A stretch of 46,472 nt of DNA from an uncultured Clostridia bacterium (GCA_948976265.1 CARFUA010000002.1:6458-52929), one strand, 5' to 3'; positions 35,503 through 44,946 are shown, counted from the first letter of the stretch. Numbers and translations are program-made. The notes: a model not told the origin generated them from the letters alone.

Positions 35503-36324
35503 CTATTTTATATATTCAGTATAGTTCTTTTCCGTATCCCAAATCTCAGCATGAACATCTTGCTGACGCTTTTCAATTGGTGGCAACGTTTTATAATCCC
35601 CATAAATTCTTTCTAAATATTTCTCAATTTCAGTTGGTCCGAATAAATAAGTATCTTCAAATTGATATTCTCTATACTCATCATACCACGCTCTTTCAAA
35701 AACCGCAGCCTCAAATTTCGCCTTATCAATAAAAAAACAATATTGATAATCCTCTGACAATGCATCATACTGATAAATTTTTTGATAAATAAAATGGGCT
35801 ATTTTCTTGGTTGGTAATTTCTTTAACAGCGCAAAAATTATCTTTTGCTTCCTATTTTTAGGTTTCCAATTTCGCTGACTTAATGCCACAGCAGTTACAA
35901 ATTTTGAACCCAAAAACAATTTTTTTTGTTTCCAGCGATTGGTTGGACATTTATGCAAAATAAAAATATCCACATAAATTCCTTGATGAATTTCTTTATT
36001 ATTTCGAAACTGCGGCTCAATCAGAGTTGTTCCATTCATGCGAAGTTTGGCATATTCCAAATAATCTTCTACAATTCTCCATTCTTGCAAATAAAACTTT
36101 TCTTGCCTTTCCTTATATAAAACATTCCTAAATTTTTCATAATGAGAAGGCGTCATAAAAATATCCAAATCATCATCCCAAGGAATAAATCCTTTGTGTC
36201 TTACAGCACCTAATGCTGTCCCCCCCATAATATAATAAACAATGTCATTTTTCCTACAAATCTCATCCACAAATTTTATAATTTCCAAAATTTTACTTTG
36301 TACTTTTTTGATATCACCTTCCAA
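35503..36324 (-). CDS. LicD-family phosphotransferase 2
   Basis: About 273 aa from a TTG start at 36324, chosen because AAGGAG lies 9 nt upstream and the previous gene ends at 36326; a TTG at 36348 would overlap by 23 nt without a good site. Signature GGTALGAVRHKGFIPWDDDLDIFM. A second LicD suggests two different phospho-decorations or two acceptor sugars. Confidence 0.8.
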   Translation of the reverse strand: MEGDIKKVQSKILEIIKFVDEICRKNDIVYYIMGGTALGAVRHKGFIPWDDDLDIFMTPSHYEKFRNVLYKERQEKFYLQEWRIVEDYLEYAKLRMNGTTLIEPQFRNNKEIHQGIYVDIFILHKCPTNRWKQKKLFLGSKFVTAVALSQRNWKPKNRKQKIIFALLKKLPTKKIAHFIYQKIYQYDALSEDYQYCFFIDKAKFEAAVFERAWYDEYREYQFEDTYLFGPTEIEKYLERIYGDYKTLPPIEKRQQDVHAEIWDTEKNYTEYIK

Positions 36325-36325
36325 A

Positions 36326-37150
36326 TTACTTTGCTCCTTTTCTCGCAAATTTTCTAAATACCCATTCTCTTAGTTTATTGGGCATCAACACTTGTAATAT
36401 AAATCTCAAAAATACATTTTTCACATATTGGAAAATCCCTATCATTTTATGAGATAACATGTACTTTTGAATTCCTGCTTCACTCCTAAAATAGTGAAGT
36501 CCTCCTCTTCTTTGATACATTTCCTCACCTACTCGCGCATACACAAGAGTATCTTCCAAATTTCTAAATTTGCAATTTGCCAAATACATTCTAAGCCACA
36601 AATAATAATCCTCGTTAAAATGCCATTCCAAATATCCACCCACTTTTTCTACTTCCTCTTTTCGAAACATAACCGTCATATGATTAAAAGGACATCTTGA
36701 TTTAATATACTTTCTAATTTCCTCGTTTTCTGTAGGAACCTTTCGAATTCCTATTATCGCATCAATTGTATCAATAAACTCTTCTATTTGTCCACCAATT
36801 ATACTCAATTCTTCATCTTCCTGAAACGCTCTTACTTGTTTTTCAAATCTATCTTCAACACAAATATCATCTGCATCCATACGGGCAATAAGATTATAAG
36901 AACAAAAACTCAAACCGACTTCCAATGCATTTCCCAATCCTAAATTTTCTTCCAAAAAAATAACTTTAAAACATGTCATTTCCTTTTCATACGTTTTCAA
37001 CAATTGTGTCATCTTTGCTTCTACTGGTCCATCCACAACAATCACAATTTCCGTTGGTTTTATGCTTTGATGCATTACACTTTCGATTGCTGTTTTCAAA
37101 AATTCCAATTTATCATTTTTATAAACTGACATCAAAACAGAAAACTCCAT
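36326..37150 (-). CDS. GT2 family glycosyltransferase B
   Basis: 274 aa: SVLMSVYKNDKLEFLKTAIESVMHQS, RMDADDICVEDRFEKQ (DxD) and NEDYYLWLRM. Amylovoran/WaaE-like GT2. Directly abuts the sugar-transferase gene (0-nt gap), so probably adds the second sugar. Confidence 0.85.
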   Translation of the reverse strand: MEFSVLMSVYKNDKLEFLKTAIESVMHQSIKPTEIVIVVDGPVEAKMTQLLKTYEKEMTCFKVIFLEENLGLGNALEVGLSFCSYNLIARMDADDICVEDRFEKQVRAFQEDEELSIIGGQIEEFIDTIDAIIGIRKVPTENEEIRKYIKSRCPFNHMTVMFRKEEVEKVGGYLEWHFNEDYYLWLRMYLANCKFRNLEDTLVYARVGEEMYQRRGGLHYFRSEAGIQKYMLSHKMIGIFQYVKNVFLRFILQVLMPNKLREWVFRKFARKGAK

Positions 37151-37837
37151 TTATTTTCCTCCACCTTTTAATAATTCAATTGCTTGTGCTTGTTTTGCCT
37201 CATAATCTTGCTTTGATATTTGCTTTGTTCTTAACAAATAATCTCCGAAATCTTCTGCTGTTTCCATTCCCTCTGCTGCTATATCTTCTCGTGCAAAAAC
37301 TTTTTTTACGGTTAAACATAAAATTTCAATATCTTTTTTAAAACTTATGTGCTTTACATATTCTAAATCATATCTAAATTTATCTTCCCAAGTGATAGCA
37401 TTTCTACCATTTACTTGTGCCAAACCAGTCAAGCCCTGTCTTACTAAATGGCGCCTATTTTGTTCATCATTCATAAAAACCATATCTCGAACAAGTTGTG
37501 GTCTTGGTCCAACAATACTCATATCTCCTTTCAAGATATTGAATAATTCTGGCAATTCATCCAAACTGGTACTTCTTAAAAACTTTCCAAATTTTGTTAA
37601 TCTTTCTGCATCTGAAAGTAATTTTCCATTGGCATCTTTTTGATCTGTCATGGTTCTAAATTTATACATTGTAAATATTTTTCCCTCTTTTCCTGGTCTC
37701 TTTTGCTTAAAAATAACAGGACTTCCTAATTTCATTCGAACCAAAATTCCCACTCCCAAAAAAATCGGTGACAATATGATCAATCCCAGTAAACTTACTA
37801 TAAAATCCAAACCTCGTTTTATAAATTGTTGATACAT
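37151..37837 (-). CDS. PglC-like initiating phosphoglycosyltransferase
   Basis: 228 aa monotopic sugar-phosphate transferase that loads the first sugar-1-phosphate on undecaprenyl phosphate. N-terminal re-entrant helix (KRGLDFIVSLLGLIILSPIFL), KQKRPGKEGKIFTMYKFRTM, STSLDELPELFNILKGDMSIVGPRP. Order capD-degT-pglC matches the bacillosamine-type pathway. Confidence 0.87.
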   Translation of the reverse strand: MYQQFIKRGLDFIVSLLGLIILSPIFLGVGILVRMKLGSPVIFKQKRPGKEGKIFTMYKFRTMTDQKDANGKLLSDAERLTKFGKFLRSTSLDELPELFNILKGDMSIVGPRPQLVRDMVFMNDEQNRRHLVRQGLTGLAQVNGRNAITWEDKFRYDLEYVKHISFKKDIEILCLTVKKVFAREDIAAEGMETAEDFGDYLLRTKQISKQDYEAKQAQAIELLKGGGK

Positions 37838-37845
37838 TTTTCCCC

Positions 37846-38970
37846 CTAAAACAGTGCTCTTATAATCTTCACTATCCTTTCCATATCTTCTTTTGTATTT
37901 TTCGTATCAGAAGGCAAACAAATCCCACGATTAAAAATATCTTCTGCTACACTTATTTCATTTTCCTTATGTGAGAAAAAATCATATGTTTCAAAAACTG
38001 GTTGTAAATGCAATGGCTTCCAAAGTGGTCTTGATTCAATCTCTTCTTTTTCCAAAGCTTCGATAATATCGATTGGTTTTACTTTTGAACTTTCCTTTAA
38101 TGTCATCACAGATAACCAATAATTGCATCTTCCCTTTGAACTTGCTTGGTGCATTACAATCTCATCAATTTCTTGAAAAGCATTTTGGTACATTTCAAAA
38201 ATTGCTGTTTTTTGTGCAATTCTTTCTTCTAATACTCGCAACTGTCCTCTTCCAATACCAGCCAAAACATTGCTCATTCGATAATTATAACCAATCTCCG
38301 AATGTTGATAATGACGTGCTTTATCACGTGCTTGTGTTGCCCAAAATTTTACTTTTTCAATTCCCTTTTCGTTATCCGAAACAAGCATTCCACCACCACT
38401 GGTTGTAATAATTTTGTTGCCATTAAATGAAAATACACCATATTTTCCAAACGTTCCTGTAAATTTCCCCTGATAGGTTGTCCCTAAGCTTTCTGCTGCA
38501 TCTTCTAAAATTGGTACATTATGCTGAGCACATATTTTCATGATTTCATCCATCTGTGCAGCTTGTCCATACAAATGTACTACAATTACCGCTTTTGGTG
38601 TATATTGCTCAAATGCCCTTTCTAACGCTTGTGGACTCATATTCCACGTATTTGGTTCACTATCAATAAAAACTGGGGTAGCGTTTTGATAAATAATTGG
38701 ATTTGCCGTCGCAGAAAACGTAAAAGTTGGACAAAACACAACATCTCCTTTTTCTACGCCAAGCGCCTTTAATCCCAAATGTATCGCAGCAGTTCCACTC
38801 GACAAAGCAGCGGCTGCCTTTATATTAATATATTTCATAACCTCATTTTCAAACTGATTTACATTTTCTCCTAAAGAAGTCACCCAATTCGTGTCAAATG
38901 CTTCCTGTATAAATTTTTGCTCATATCCTTGTTCTGAAATATGAGGAGAAGCTAAATAAATTTTACTCAT
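37846..38970 (-). CDS. DegT/PglE-like sugar aminotransferase
   Basis: 374 aa from ATG 38970 (MSKIYLASPHISEQGYE) after AGAAGGATAAA. PLP enzyme: SSGTAAIHLGLKALG, EDAAESLGTTY, PLP Lys in FSFNGNKIITTSGGGML. Likely aminates the UDP-4-keto sugar made by the next protein. No in-frame CGG. Confidence 0.87.
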   Translation of the reverse strand: MSKIYLASPHISEQGYEQKFIQEAFDTNWVTSLGENVNQFENEVMKYINIKAAAALSSGTAAIHLGLKALGVEKGDVVFCPTFTFSATANPIIYQNATPVFIDSEPNTWNMSPQALERAFEQYTPKAVIVVHLYGQAAQMDEIMKICAQHNVPILEDAAESLGTTYQGKFTGTFGKYGVFSFNGNKIITTSGGGMLVSDNEKGIEKVKFWATQARDKARHYQHSEIGYNYRMSNVLAGIGRGQLRVLEERIAQKTAIFEMYQNAFQEIDEIVMHQASSKGRCNYWLSVMTLKESSKVKPIDIIEALEKEEIESRPLWKPLHLQPVFETYDFFSHKENEISVAEDIFNRGICLPSDTKNTKEDMERIVKIIRALF

Positions 38971-38972
38971 TT

Positions 38973-40868
38973 TTATCCTTCTTTCTTTTGATTCACCATT
39001 TCTGGTTCGCAAAAAGTGGGTACAATTTCTTTCATTGTATTTTTGGTTTCTGTTAAATCTACTTCTTCTTTTTCTAGTAATTGCATTAATTTAGCTAATT
39101 TATTTTCTATATCTTTCATGGTTACATTCATTGGTTCTGCTACATGAATTTTATCATGACTTGTCTTTTCTAATCCTTCTTCATTCATTAAAATTTCTTC
39201 GTACAATTTTTCACCTGGTCTTAAACCTGTTATTTCAATTTTTATATCTTTATTGGGTACCAAACCAGCTAATTTTATCAAACTTTCTGCCAAATCATAG
39301 ATTTTGACAGGTTCTCCCATATCTAGTACAAAAATCTCGCCACCTTTTGCATAAGTCATCGCTTGTAATACCAGTGCAACTGCTTCTGAAATAGTCATAA
39401 AAAACCTTGTAATCTCTTTATGCGTGACAGTAAGTGGTCCACCCTTTTCAATTTGCTTTTTAAATAGCGGAACAACTGAACCATTGCTTCCTAAAACATT
39501 TCCAAAACGCACTGCTGCATATTCCGTTTGACTAACTTTATTCTTAGCTTGTACCATCATTTCACACATTCTTTTCGTTGCCCCCATTATATTGGTCGGA
39601 TTAACGGCTTTATCTGTGGAAATTAAAATGCATTTTTTTACTTTAAACTTATCACAAACCTCAATTACATGATACGTTCCAAAAACGTTATTTTTAATGG
39701 CTTCTATTGGACTATTTTCCATGAGCGGAACATGTTTGTGCGCTGCTGCATGAAATACCAAATACGGTTCATATTTGGCAAAAACTTCTTCCAATCGTTT
39801 TTCATCCCTTACACTTGCAATCACAGCCTCAACTTTACCTTCTGGATAATTGGCTTTTAACTCCATTTCTATATCGTATAAATTATTTTCATAAATATCT
39901 AGTATCACCAATTTTTCTGGGTGATATCCCATAATCTGTCTACAAAGTTCTGAACCAATCGAACCACCACCACCAGTTACTAAAATCGTATGTCCTTTTA
40001 TTAAAGAAGCTATATTGCTATTATCCAATTTTACTAGCTCTCTTCCTAAAATATCCTCAATTTGGACATCTCTCAAACTCGAAAAAATATCTTTATTTTT
40101 AATGATTTCTCGAATGCCTGGCAATACTCTAACTTTTGCTTGCGTCTGCTGACAAATATTTAAAATCTGCTTTTTATTTTTATTATCAATTCTTGCAATC
40201 GAAAAGAAAATCAAATCAACTTTATTTTCTTTACAAACTCTTAAAATATCATTTCGGTTGCCAATGATTCTAACTCCAGAAACAGTAAAATTTAGCCTTT
40301 TTAAATTATCATCTATAATTCCGATAATTTCATAATCTTCTTTAAAATTTGTATTAATCGTTTTTATCATTTCATGCGCTGCATCGCCTGCTCCAATTAG
40401 TAAAAGTCTTTTTTTATTTTCACTTGACTTGGTTATGATCCCTCTATTTACAATATCATTAATTAATATGTATCGCATCACAATTCGATAAGCCACCATC
40501 ATGACAGAAATAATGAGTCCTGCCAAAATATTCATACGAATTGTAGCAACATTGATATGAAAAATTCCTTTTATAATTGCAATCACGCCTGCAGTCAACA
40601 AACAAATCACAATATAAAAAATATAATCTCTTCCTTCTTCATAGCGAATAATATTTTTATGCCTTTTGGTAATGTGAAATATGATTTCATAAATAATCGT
40701 ATAGCAGATAATTGATGTCATCAATCGACTTGAATAGTATTCCGAAAAACTAAGAATAGAATCCGTCAACAACGCAGTTCCTAAATAATAGGCAAATACG
40801 ATACAAAAGCAATCCAATACAATTAAAATTAAATCTCTATATTTACTCAGTTTCTTAACTTTTTCCAA
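38973..40868 (-). CDS. CapD/PglF-like UDP-sugar 4,6-dehydratase
   Basis: About 631 aa from a TTG at 40868 with AAGGGG 7 nt upstream; GTG at 40889 is an alternative without a ribosome site. N-terminal four membrane helices, a first Rossmann domain (LLIGAGDAAHEMIKTI), then the SDR domain (ILVTGGGGSIGSELCRQI, SAT-like STDKAVNPTNIMGATKR). Converts UDP-GlcNAc to UDP-4-keto-6-deoxy sugar. First gene of the locus. Confidence 0.87.
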   Translation of the reverse strand: MEKVKKLSKYRDLILIVLDCFCIVFAYYLGTALLTDSILSFSEYYSSRLMTSIICYTIIYEIIFHITKRHKNIIRYEEGRDYIFYIVICLLTAGVIAIIKGIFHINVATIRMNILAGLIISVMMVAYRIVMRYILINDIVNRGIITKSSENKKRLLLIGAGDAAHEMIKTINTNFKEDYEIIGIIDDNLKRLNFTVSGVRIIGNRNDILRVCKENKVDLIFFSIARIDNKNKKQILNICQQTQAKVRVLPGIREIIKNKDIFSSLRDVQIEDILGRELVKLDNSNIASLIKGHTILVTGGGGSIGSELCRQIMGYHPEKLVILDIYENNLYDIEMELKANYPEGKVEAVIASVRDEKRLEEVFAKYEPYLVFHAAAHKHVPLMENSPIEAIKNNVFGTYHVIEVCDKFKVKKCILISTDKAVNPTNIMGATKRMCEMMVQAKNKVSQTEYAAVRFGNVLGSNGSVVPLFKKQIEKGGPLTVTHKEITRFFMTISEAVALVLQAMTYAKGGEIFVLDMGEPVKIYDLAESLIKLAGLVPNKDIKIEITGLRPGEKLYEEILMNEEGLEKTSHDKIHVAEPMNVTMKDIENKLAKLMQLLEKEEVDLTETKNTMKEIVPTFCEPEMVNQKKEG

Positions 40869-40909
40869 CTTAAATCCCCTTATTTTCACAATTATTCCAC
40901 AATGGATTC

Positions 40910-40938
40910 ATTGTATCATTAGTTTACTTTTTTTTCAA
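40910..40938 (-). promoter_or_regulatory. Polysaccharide-locus promoter
   Basis: -35 TTGAAA (40933-40938), 17-nt spacer, -10 TACAAT (40910-40915) upstream of the capD-like gene. The spacer is unlike the orphan type. It may drive the whole run down to 26378, since gene gaps are tiny. Confidence 0.6.
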
Positions 40939-41029
40939 GTATTTTTTATATTAAATTGCAAACTTATGTTAAATATATATCTGCTCTTCCAAACGCCTTC
41001 TTCATCTGAATCCTTATATACTTTTAAAA

Positions 41030-41070
41030 AAACAAAAAAAGAAAATGGTTAATAGTAACCATTTCCTTTT
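41030..41070 (-). terminator. cotJC terminator
   Basis: AAATGGTTA/TAACCATTT arms (41043-41051, 41056-41064) followed on the minus strand by seven T. Confidence 0.8.
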
Positions 41071-41079
41071 CTCTATTCT

Positions 41080-41577
41080 TTAATCCTTACAAACTCCCCA
41101 ATTCATTCCAGGTGTGCTTCTAGCCATATTATTTTTGATAATAAAATCATTTTTCTTCTCCATTACTTTGTCAGCATGATTCATATAAAATCTTTTTTGA
41201 GCCAATTTTTCTTGTACACCATTCAAAGCTTCACCAAATCTTTGGAAATGAACAACTTCTCGCTCTCGCAAATATCTTAGAACATTAACAACATCTGGGT
41301 CATCTCTACACAAATCGATTAGTTTTTCGTAGGTAGCTCGCGCTTTTTGTTCAGCTGCTAAATTTTCCGTTAAATCAGCTACTGGATCACCTTTTACAGC
41401 CAACACAGCAGCCGAAAAAGGAAAACCGCTAGCTGCTTGCGGATAGACTCCTAAGCCATGGTCCGTATAATATGCTGATAAACCGCCTTTTTCGATTTCT
41501 TCAATCGATGCTCCCTCGGTTAGTTGGTGAACTAGAGTTCCAACCATTTCTAGGTGGGCTAATTCTTCTGTTCCATG
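41080..41577 (-). pseudogene. cotJC: CotJC/manganese-catalase-like spore coat protein, 5' part cut off by element
   Basis: The C-terminal about 165 residues of CotJC: GTEELAHLEMVGTLVHQLTEGA, YYTDHGLGVYPQAASG, DPVADLTENLAAEQKARATYEKLIDLCRDDPDVVNVLRYLREREVVHFQRFGEAL, ending MNWGVCKD. His and Glu ligands of the ferritin-like di-metal site are present in the retained part. Homology begins at GTEEL (41574); upstream codons read HHH then stop, where family members have a long N-terminal region (DIGTEEL). The missing part probably lies beyond the mobile element. Confidence 0.8.
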
Positions 41578-41646
41578 ATGATGTCACTTATAAAAAATTT
41601 AGTGCTATTGGCTGTGAAATTTCTAACTTGTTCAAAAATGGAAAAA

Positions 41647-41686
41647 GTTCACTTAGTGAACTAAAAAGGTAGTACACTAAGTGAAC
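41647..41686. repeat. GTTCACTTAGTGAAC dyads, left of rhuM
   Basis: GTTCACTTAGTGAAC (41647-41661) and GTACACTAAGTGAAC (41672-41686), two related near-palindromes just after the rhuM stop. Related copies recur at the other end of the gene. Confidence 0.7.
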
Positions 41687-41714
41687 ATATTTAAATAATT
41701 ATTAGTATTTATAT

Positions 41715-42767
41715 TTATTTTTTTGAATTATCCATGTTGGTTTTTCCAACGATGTTATTTTCATTTAAATACCTTTGATACATTTCATCCATACTAGAGA
41801 TATATTGCATATCTTGTTTTACTTTGAACTTTTCATATTCGTTTTCAGCTTTTTCTATTGCTTCTTTATGTGATATTGAACCAGCATTTTCTAATATCTT
41901 TTTTCTTCTAAATTTTAATAAATCATCTGTTGCATCAATCCAATTTTGCATTGTCATTATATGTCTTTCTCTTGCTTCATCTTCAGCAAATACTATAAAG
42001 AAATTTGTTAAATCATTTAATTTCTTTAATTCTTCTTCATTTAAATAATTTTTAGCTATTGTTACATCATATTTATATATTAAACCATCTGGACTATTTT
42101 TCCAGTTTGTAAGGCCCATATGTTTTTTTTCTGCATTTGCTCTTTCATAAATTAATTCTGCTGCTGTATGTCCAGAAATAGCATAATGCAACTTGTTTTG
42201 AACAATTTTGAAAAATGTATATGCTTCTTCTGACTTTGGATTATAGTCAATTGCTGTTGCTATAAATAAATCTGTTATTTTTTGATAAGCCATTCTTTCA
42301 CTTGTACGAATCGTTTTTATTCTTTCTAATAACTCATCAAAATATTTAGCATTTACTTTACCACCCTTTAAAAATCTATCATCATCTAATGTAAATCCTT
42401 TTATCATATATTCTTTTATTAATTTATTTGCCCATGTTCTAAATTTTATAGCAGGTTTTGAATTTACTCTAAATCCAATGGAAATTATCATATCTAAATT
42501 ATAATAACTTGTAAAATACTGTTGTTTTCCATTGTTACCCATATGTGCAATTTTTGCACATGTGCTATTTTCTTCTAATTCTTCATCTTTATAAATATTA
42601 TTTATATGTCTTGTAATTCCAGTTCTGTCTATTTTAAATAACTTAGCTAAAGATTCTATATCGAGCCAAACATTTTCATCTTGTAACATGACTTCAACTT
42701 TAATATTATCTTCATCATCAGTATAAAATACAATATTATTTTCATTTCCGATTAATTTATTATTCAT
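41715..42767 (-). CDS. RhuM family protein
   Basis: 350 aa, typical RhuM: LQDENVWLDIESLAKLFKIDRTGITRHINNIYKDEEL, YYNLDMIISIGFRVNSKPAIKFRTWAN and a C-terminal helical domain. RhuM proteins are frequent mobile-element cargo of unknown biochemical role, first noted on a Salmonella pathogenicity island and sometimes linked to defence loci. GAGG precedes the ATG. Flanked by palindromic repeats. Confidence 0.85.
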   Translation of the reverse strand: MNNKLIGNENNIVFYTDDEDNIKVEVMLQDENVWLDIESLAKLFKIDRTGITRHINNIYKDEELEENSTCAKIAHMGNNGKQQYFTSYYNLDMIISIGFRVNSKPAIKFRTWANKLIKEYMIKGFTLDDDRFLKGGKVNAKYFDELLERIKTIRTSERMAYQKITDLFIATAIDYNPKSEEAYTFFKIVQNKLHYAISGHTAAELIYERANAEKKHMGLTNWKNSPDGLIYKYDVTIAKNYLNEEELKKLNDLTNFFIVFAEDEARERHIMTMQNWIDATDDLLKFRRKKILENAGSISHKEAIEKAENEYEKFKVKQDMQYISSMDEMYQRYLNENNIVGKTNMDNSKK

Positions 42768-42873
42768 ATAATATCGACCTCATTTCTTATTTGCAATATA
42801 TTATCAAACATTCGTTCTTTTGTCAATTACATTATTATAATTTTATAAAAATCTAAAAAACTATAAAATTTTA

Positions 42874-42983
42874 GTACACCAAGTGAACAATTCCTAAAAT
42901 GAGTGAACTTTTTTATTTTTTAGTTCACCATTTTCAATTTTAACGAAGAATAGCGCGAGTTTGATCCAGTTCGCTCAGTGAAT
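42874..42983. repeat. GTTCAC/GTGAAC repeats, right of rhuM
   Basis: GTACACCAAGTGAAC (42874-42888), GTGAAC/GTTCAC inverted pair (42903-42908, 42923-42928) and a diverged GTTCGCTCAGTGAAT (42969-42983). They lie upstream of rhuM, placed as operators or recombination sites. Confidence 0.6.
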
Positions 42984-43030
42984 TTTCACATCAAATCTGC
43001 TTTAAATTTTTGTTTCTTTATTAACCCTTG

Positions 43031-43113
43031 AAATCTTGTCCTTTAATGTGTATAAGCGATATGTTAATATCGTTTTTCCTGCCCTCAATTTTTAATTGAG
43101 GTGCACAAGATTT
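43031..43113. other. Possible structured RNA or DNA element, three-way junction
   Basis: Outer arms AAATCTTGT/ACAAGATTT (43031-43039, 43105-43113) enclose two hairpins: CGATAT/ATATCG (43057-43072) and CCTCAATT/AATTGAGG (43083-43101). The 480-nt gap 42768-43247 has no convincing gene. Strand and function unknown. Confidence 0.4.
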
Positions 43114-43151
43114 TGACAAAATTTATCCTTAAATCCTCTTAACTGAAAAAT

Positions 43152-43229
43152 AATGTGCTTATAAAATTAAGTCAAGGTTGTGCGATAGCACATTCATTTT
43201 AGCCTTGACTTGATTTTATAAAGCACATT
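43152..43229. repeat. Long inverted repeat downstream of the EamA gene
   Basis: Arms 43152-43177 and 43203-43229 pair over about 26 bp with one mismatch and one bulge, enclosing GTGCGATAGCAC. On the minus strand it is followed by TTATTTTTC, so it may end the EamA transcript, though the arms are unusually long for that. Confidence 0.65.
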
Positions 43230-43247
43230 ATAATATGGAGTATGGAT

Positions 43248-44120
43248 TTATTTTATCATTGATAAGATTAGAATACATATAAATATTCCCAGTATCATCA
43301 AATACTTCTTCCAACTTATTTTTTCTTTTAATATTAATCTTGATGCTAGTATTGTTATAATAATAGAGCTTGTGCTAATTACAGACACAATTGAAACATT
43401 TCCATCTAATAACGCAAACCTATTAAATATTGAAGATGAAACATCTAATAACGATTGTAATACAAAATATCTTTTGTTATTTATTTTCATAATATCTATG
43501 TAATTCCAATTTTTCGTTATTAAGCAATATGCAAATATTCCTATTATAATTATTATTGCATAATTGAACATTACATATAATGGATTTTGATACTCTGTAA
43601 TATATATCTTATTTATGAAGTCCGAAATTCCATAAAATAATACAACTCCCCATGAATACATTATAGCTTTTTGTTTTGCTTTTTTATTTATTTTTTCTTC
43701 ATCACTTTTCTTATCTCTTGCTATCATTATAGATAATGTAACTAATATTCCGGAAATTATTAATTGTAATATTGTAAATTTCTCTTTTAAAATCAAAATG
43801 CCTAACAAAAATGTTACAATTACTTGTGTTCTTTGTATTGATGATGTTATAGCCACCTTTCCATATTTGATAGCTGAAATCGAACAATAGAATCCTATTG
43901 ATTGTATTATAATTCCAGGTGACATTTTAATCATATCTATAACATTTAATCTATCAATAATTTGTGGATTGGCAATTAAACTAACTAAAATCATAGTACA
44001 ATGATAAATTAACATTCCCATTATTGCTATTCTTTTAGGCTCATTATTTGAACACTTTTTTATAGCAATCGCAACAAATCCCCAAATTACTGTTGATAAC
44101 AAGCAGTAATATAACCACAT
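43248..44120 (-). CDS. EamA/DMT-family membrane transporter
   Basis: 290 aa, ten predicted helices in two halves (WLYYCLLSTVIWGFVAIAIKK; YSWGVVLFYGISDFINKIY), each starting like an EamA domain. Substrate unknown. Downstream of the GNAT gene by 12 nt; likely cargo operon. Confidence 0.8.
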   Translation of the reverse strand: MWLYYCLLSTVIWGFVAIAIKKCSNNEPKRIAIMGMLIYHCTMILVSLIANPQIIDRLNVIDMIKMSPGIIIQSIGFYCSISAIKYGKVAITSSIQRTQVIVTFLLGILILKEKFTILQLIISGILVTLSIMIARDKKSDEEKINKKAKQKAIMYSWGVVLFYGISDFINKIYITEYQNPLYVMFNYAIIIIIGIFAYCLITKNWNYIDIMKINNKRYFVLQSLLDVSSSIFNRFALLDGNVSIVSVISTSSIIITILASRLILKEKISWKKYLMILGIFICILILSMIK

Positions 44121-44132
44121 ATATTATTTCTC

Positions 44133-44621
44133 CTAATTTTCATATATATTATCATTTATTTTTAATACCATCCTTGTCCAATGCGTTTTAAATCCTAATC
44201 TTTCGTATAAATCTTTTGCAATATTATATCCTGATACTTCTAATGACATATCTTTATCTTGTTCTTTTGCCATTTCAATTAATTTACTTAATGCTATTGT
44301 TCCTATTCCTTGACCTCTATATTTATCATCTATAAAAAATCGATATAAATATATTTCTTTTTCATAATTTTTTATTCCTATAAAACCAACCATTTCATTC
44401 TTACACATAATTTTATAATATTCTTCGTTTTCTTCAAAAGTCAATTCTTCTGGTTTTATAATTCTTAATTGATATATTGGATCAACTGTATTATGATGTT
44501 TCCATTCTTCTATAATCCATTCTCTAAAATAATCATTATTTTCTTTTTCTAATTTTATATCTAAATTTTCCATTGTATTTATACACTGTTTCCTTTCCAT
44601 ATTTTTATATATTATTATCAT
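44133..44621 (-). CDS. GNAT family acetyltransferase
   Basis: 162-aa frame; acetyl-CoA loop DDKYRGQGIGTIALSKLIEMA and C-terminal LYERLGFKTHWTRM are GNAT marks. The true start is uncertain: ATG 44621, or internal ATGs at MERKQ or MENLDIK, none with a good ribosome site. Substrate unknown. Confidence 0.75.
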   Translation of the reverse strand: MIIIYKNMERKQCINTMENLDIKLEKENNDYFREWIIEEWKHHNTVDPIYQLRIIKPEELTFEENEEYYKIMCKNEMVGFIGIKNYEKEIYLYRFFIDDKYRGQGIGTIALSKLIEMAKEQDKDMSLEVSGYNIAKDLYERLGFKTHWTRMVLKINDNIYEN

Positions 44622-44681
44622 AAAATTAATTCTTTTTCAAGAAATTTAGCATTTTTTAGAAAAAAGGGAAATAAAAGGGAA

Positions 44682-44710
44682 TTGATTTTATAAATTGCCC
44701 ATCATATAAT
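44682..44710 (+). promoter_or_regulatory. Promoter of the recombinase operon
   Basis: -35 TTGATT (44682-44687), 17-nt spacer, -10 TATAAT (44705-44710). Not of the orphan type. Confidence 0.65.
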
Positions 44711-44736
44711 GCTATCATAGAAAAAATATAAATTTG

Positions 44737-44768
44737 CTCAAGACAAGTTTGTCTTGGGTATTTTTTTA
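44737..44768 (+). terminator. Leader terminator/attenuator before the recombinase genes
   Basis: Arms CAAGACAA/TTGTCTTG (44739-44746, 44749-44756) with flanking C-T/G-G pairs, then GGTATTTTTTT. It lies between promoter and first gene, so transcription must read through it. Confidence 0.65.
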
Positions 44769-44802
44769 TGTTTTTTTCATAAATTTTAAAGAGGCGATTT
44801 AT

Positions 44803-44946
44803 ATGTTATTAGAAGAATATAATATTGAAAATACTAAAGTGAAATTTTATGATGATTATATGGTAGAAAATATAACTGCTCAAAAAGAATATATAGATAA
44901 CGTTATTATTAATTTAATAAGAAAAATAAATCCTTCTTTGTTGTAA
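44803..44946 (+). CDS. Small acidic protein upstream of the recombinase, 47 aa
   Basis: MLLEEYNIENTKVKFYDDYMVENITAQKEYIDN... after GAGGCG. Position directly before a large serine recombinase suggests an accessory or regulatory role, but no family is recognised. No CGG. Confidence 0.5.
   Translation: MLLEEYNIENTKVKFYDDYMVENITAQKEYIDNVIINLIRKINPSLL

Noticed and set aside
41647..41686. Dyads near rhuM as a CRISPR-like array
   Set aside because: Only two tightly spaced palindromes per side with variable sequence; no spacers of regular length.
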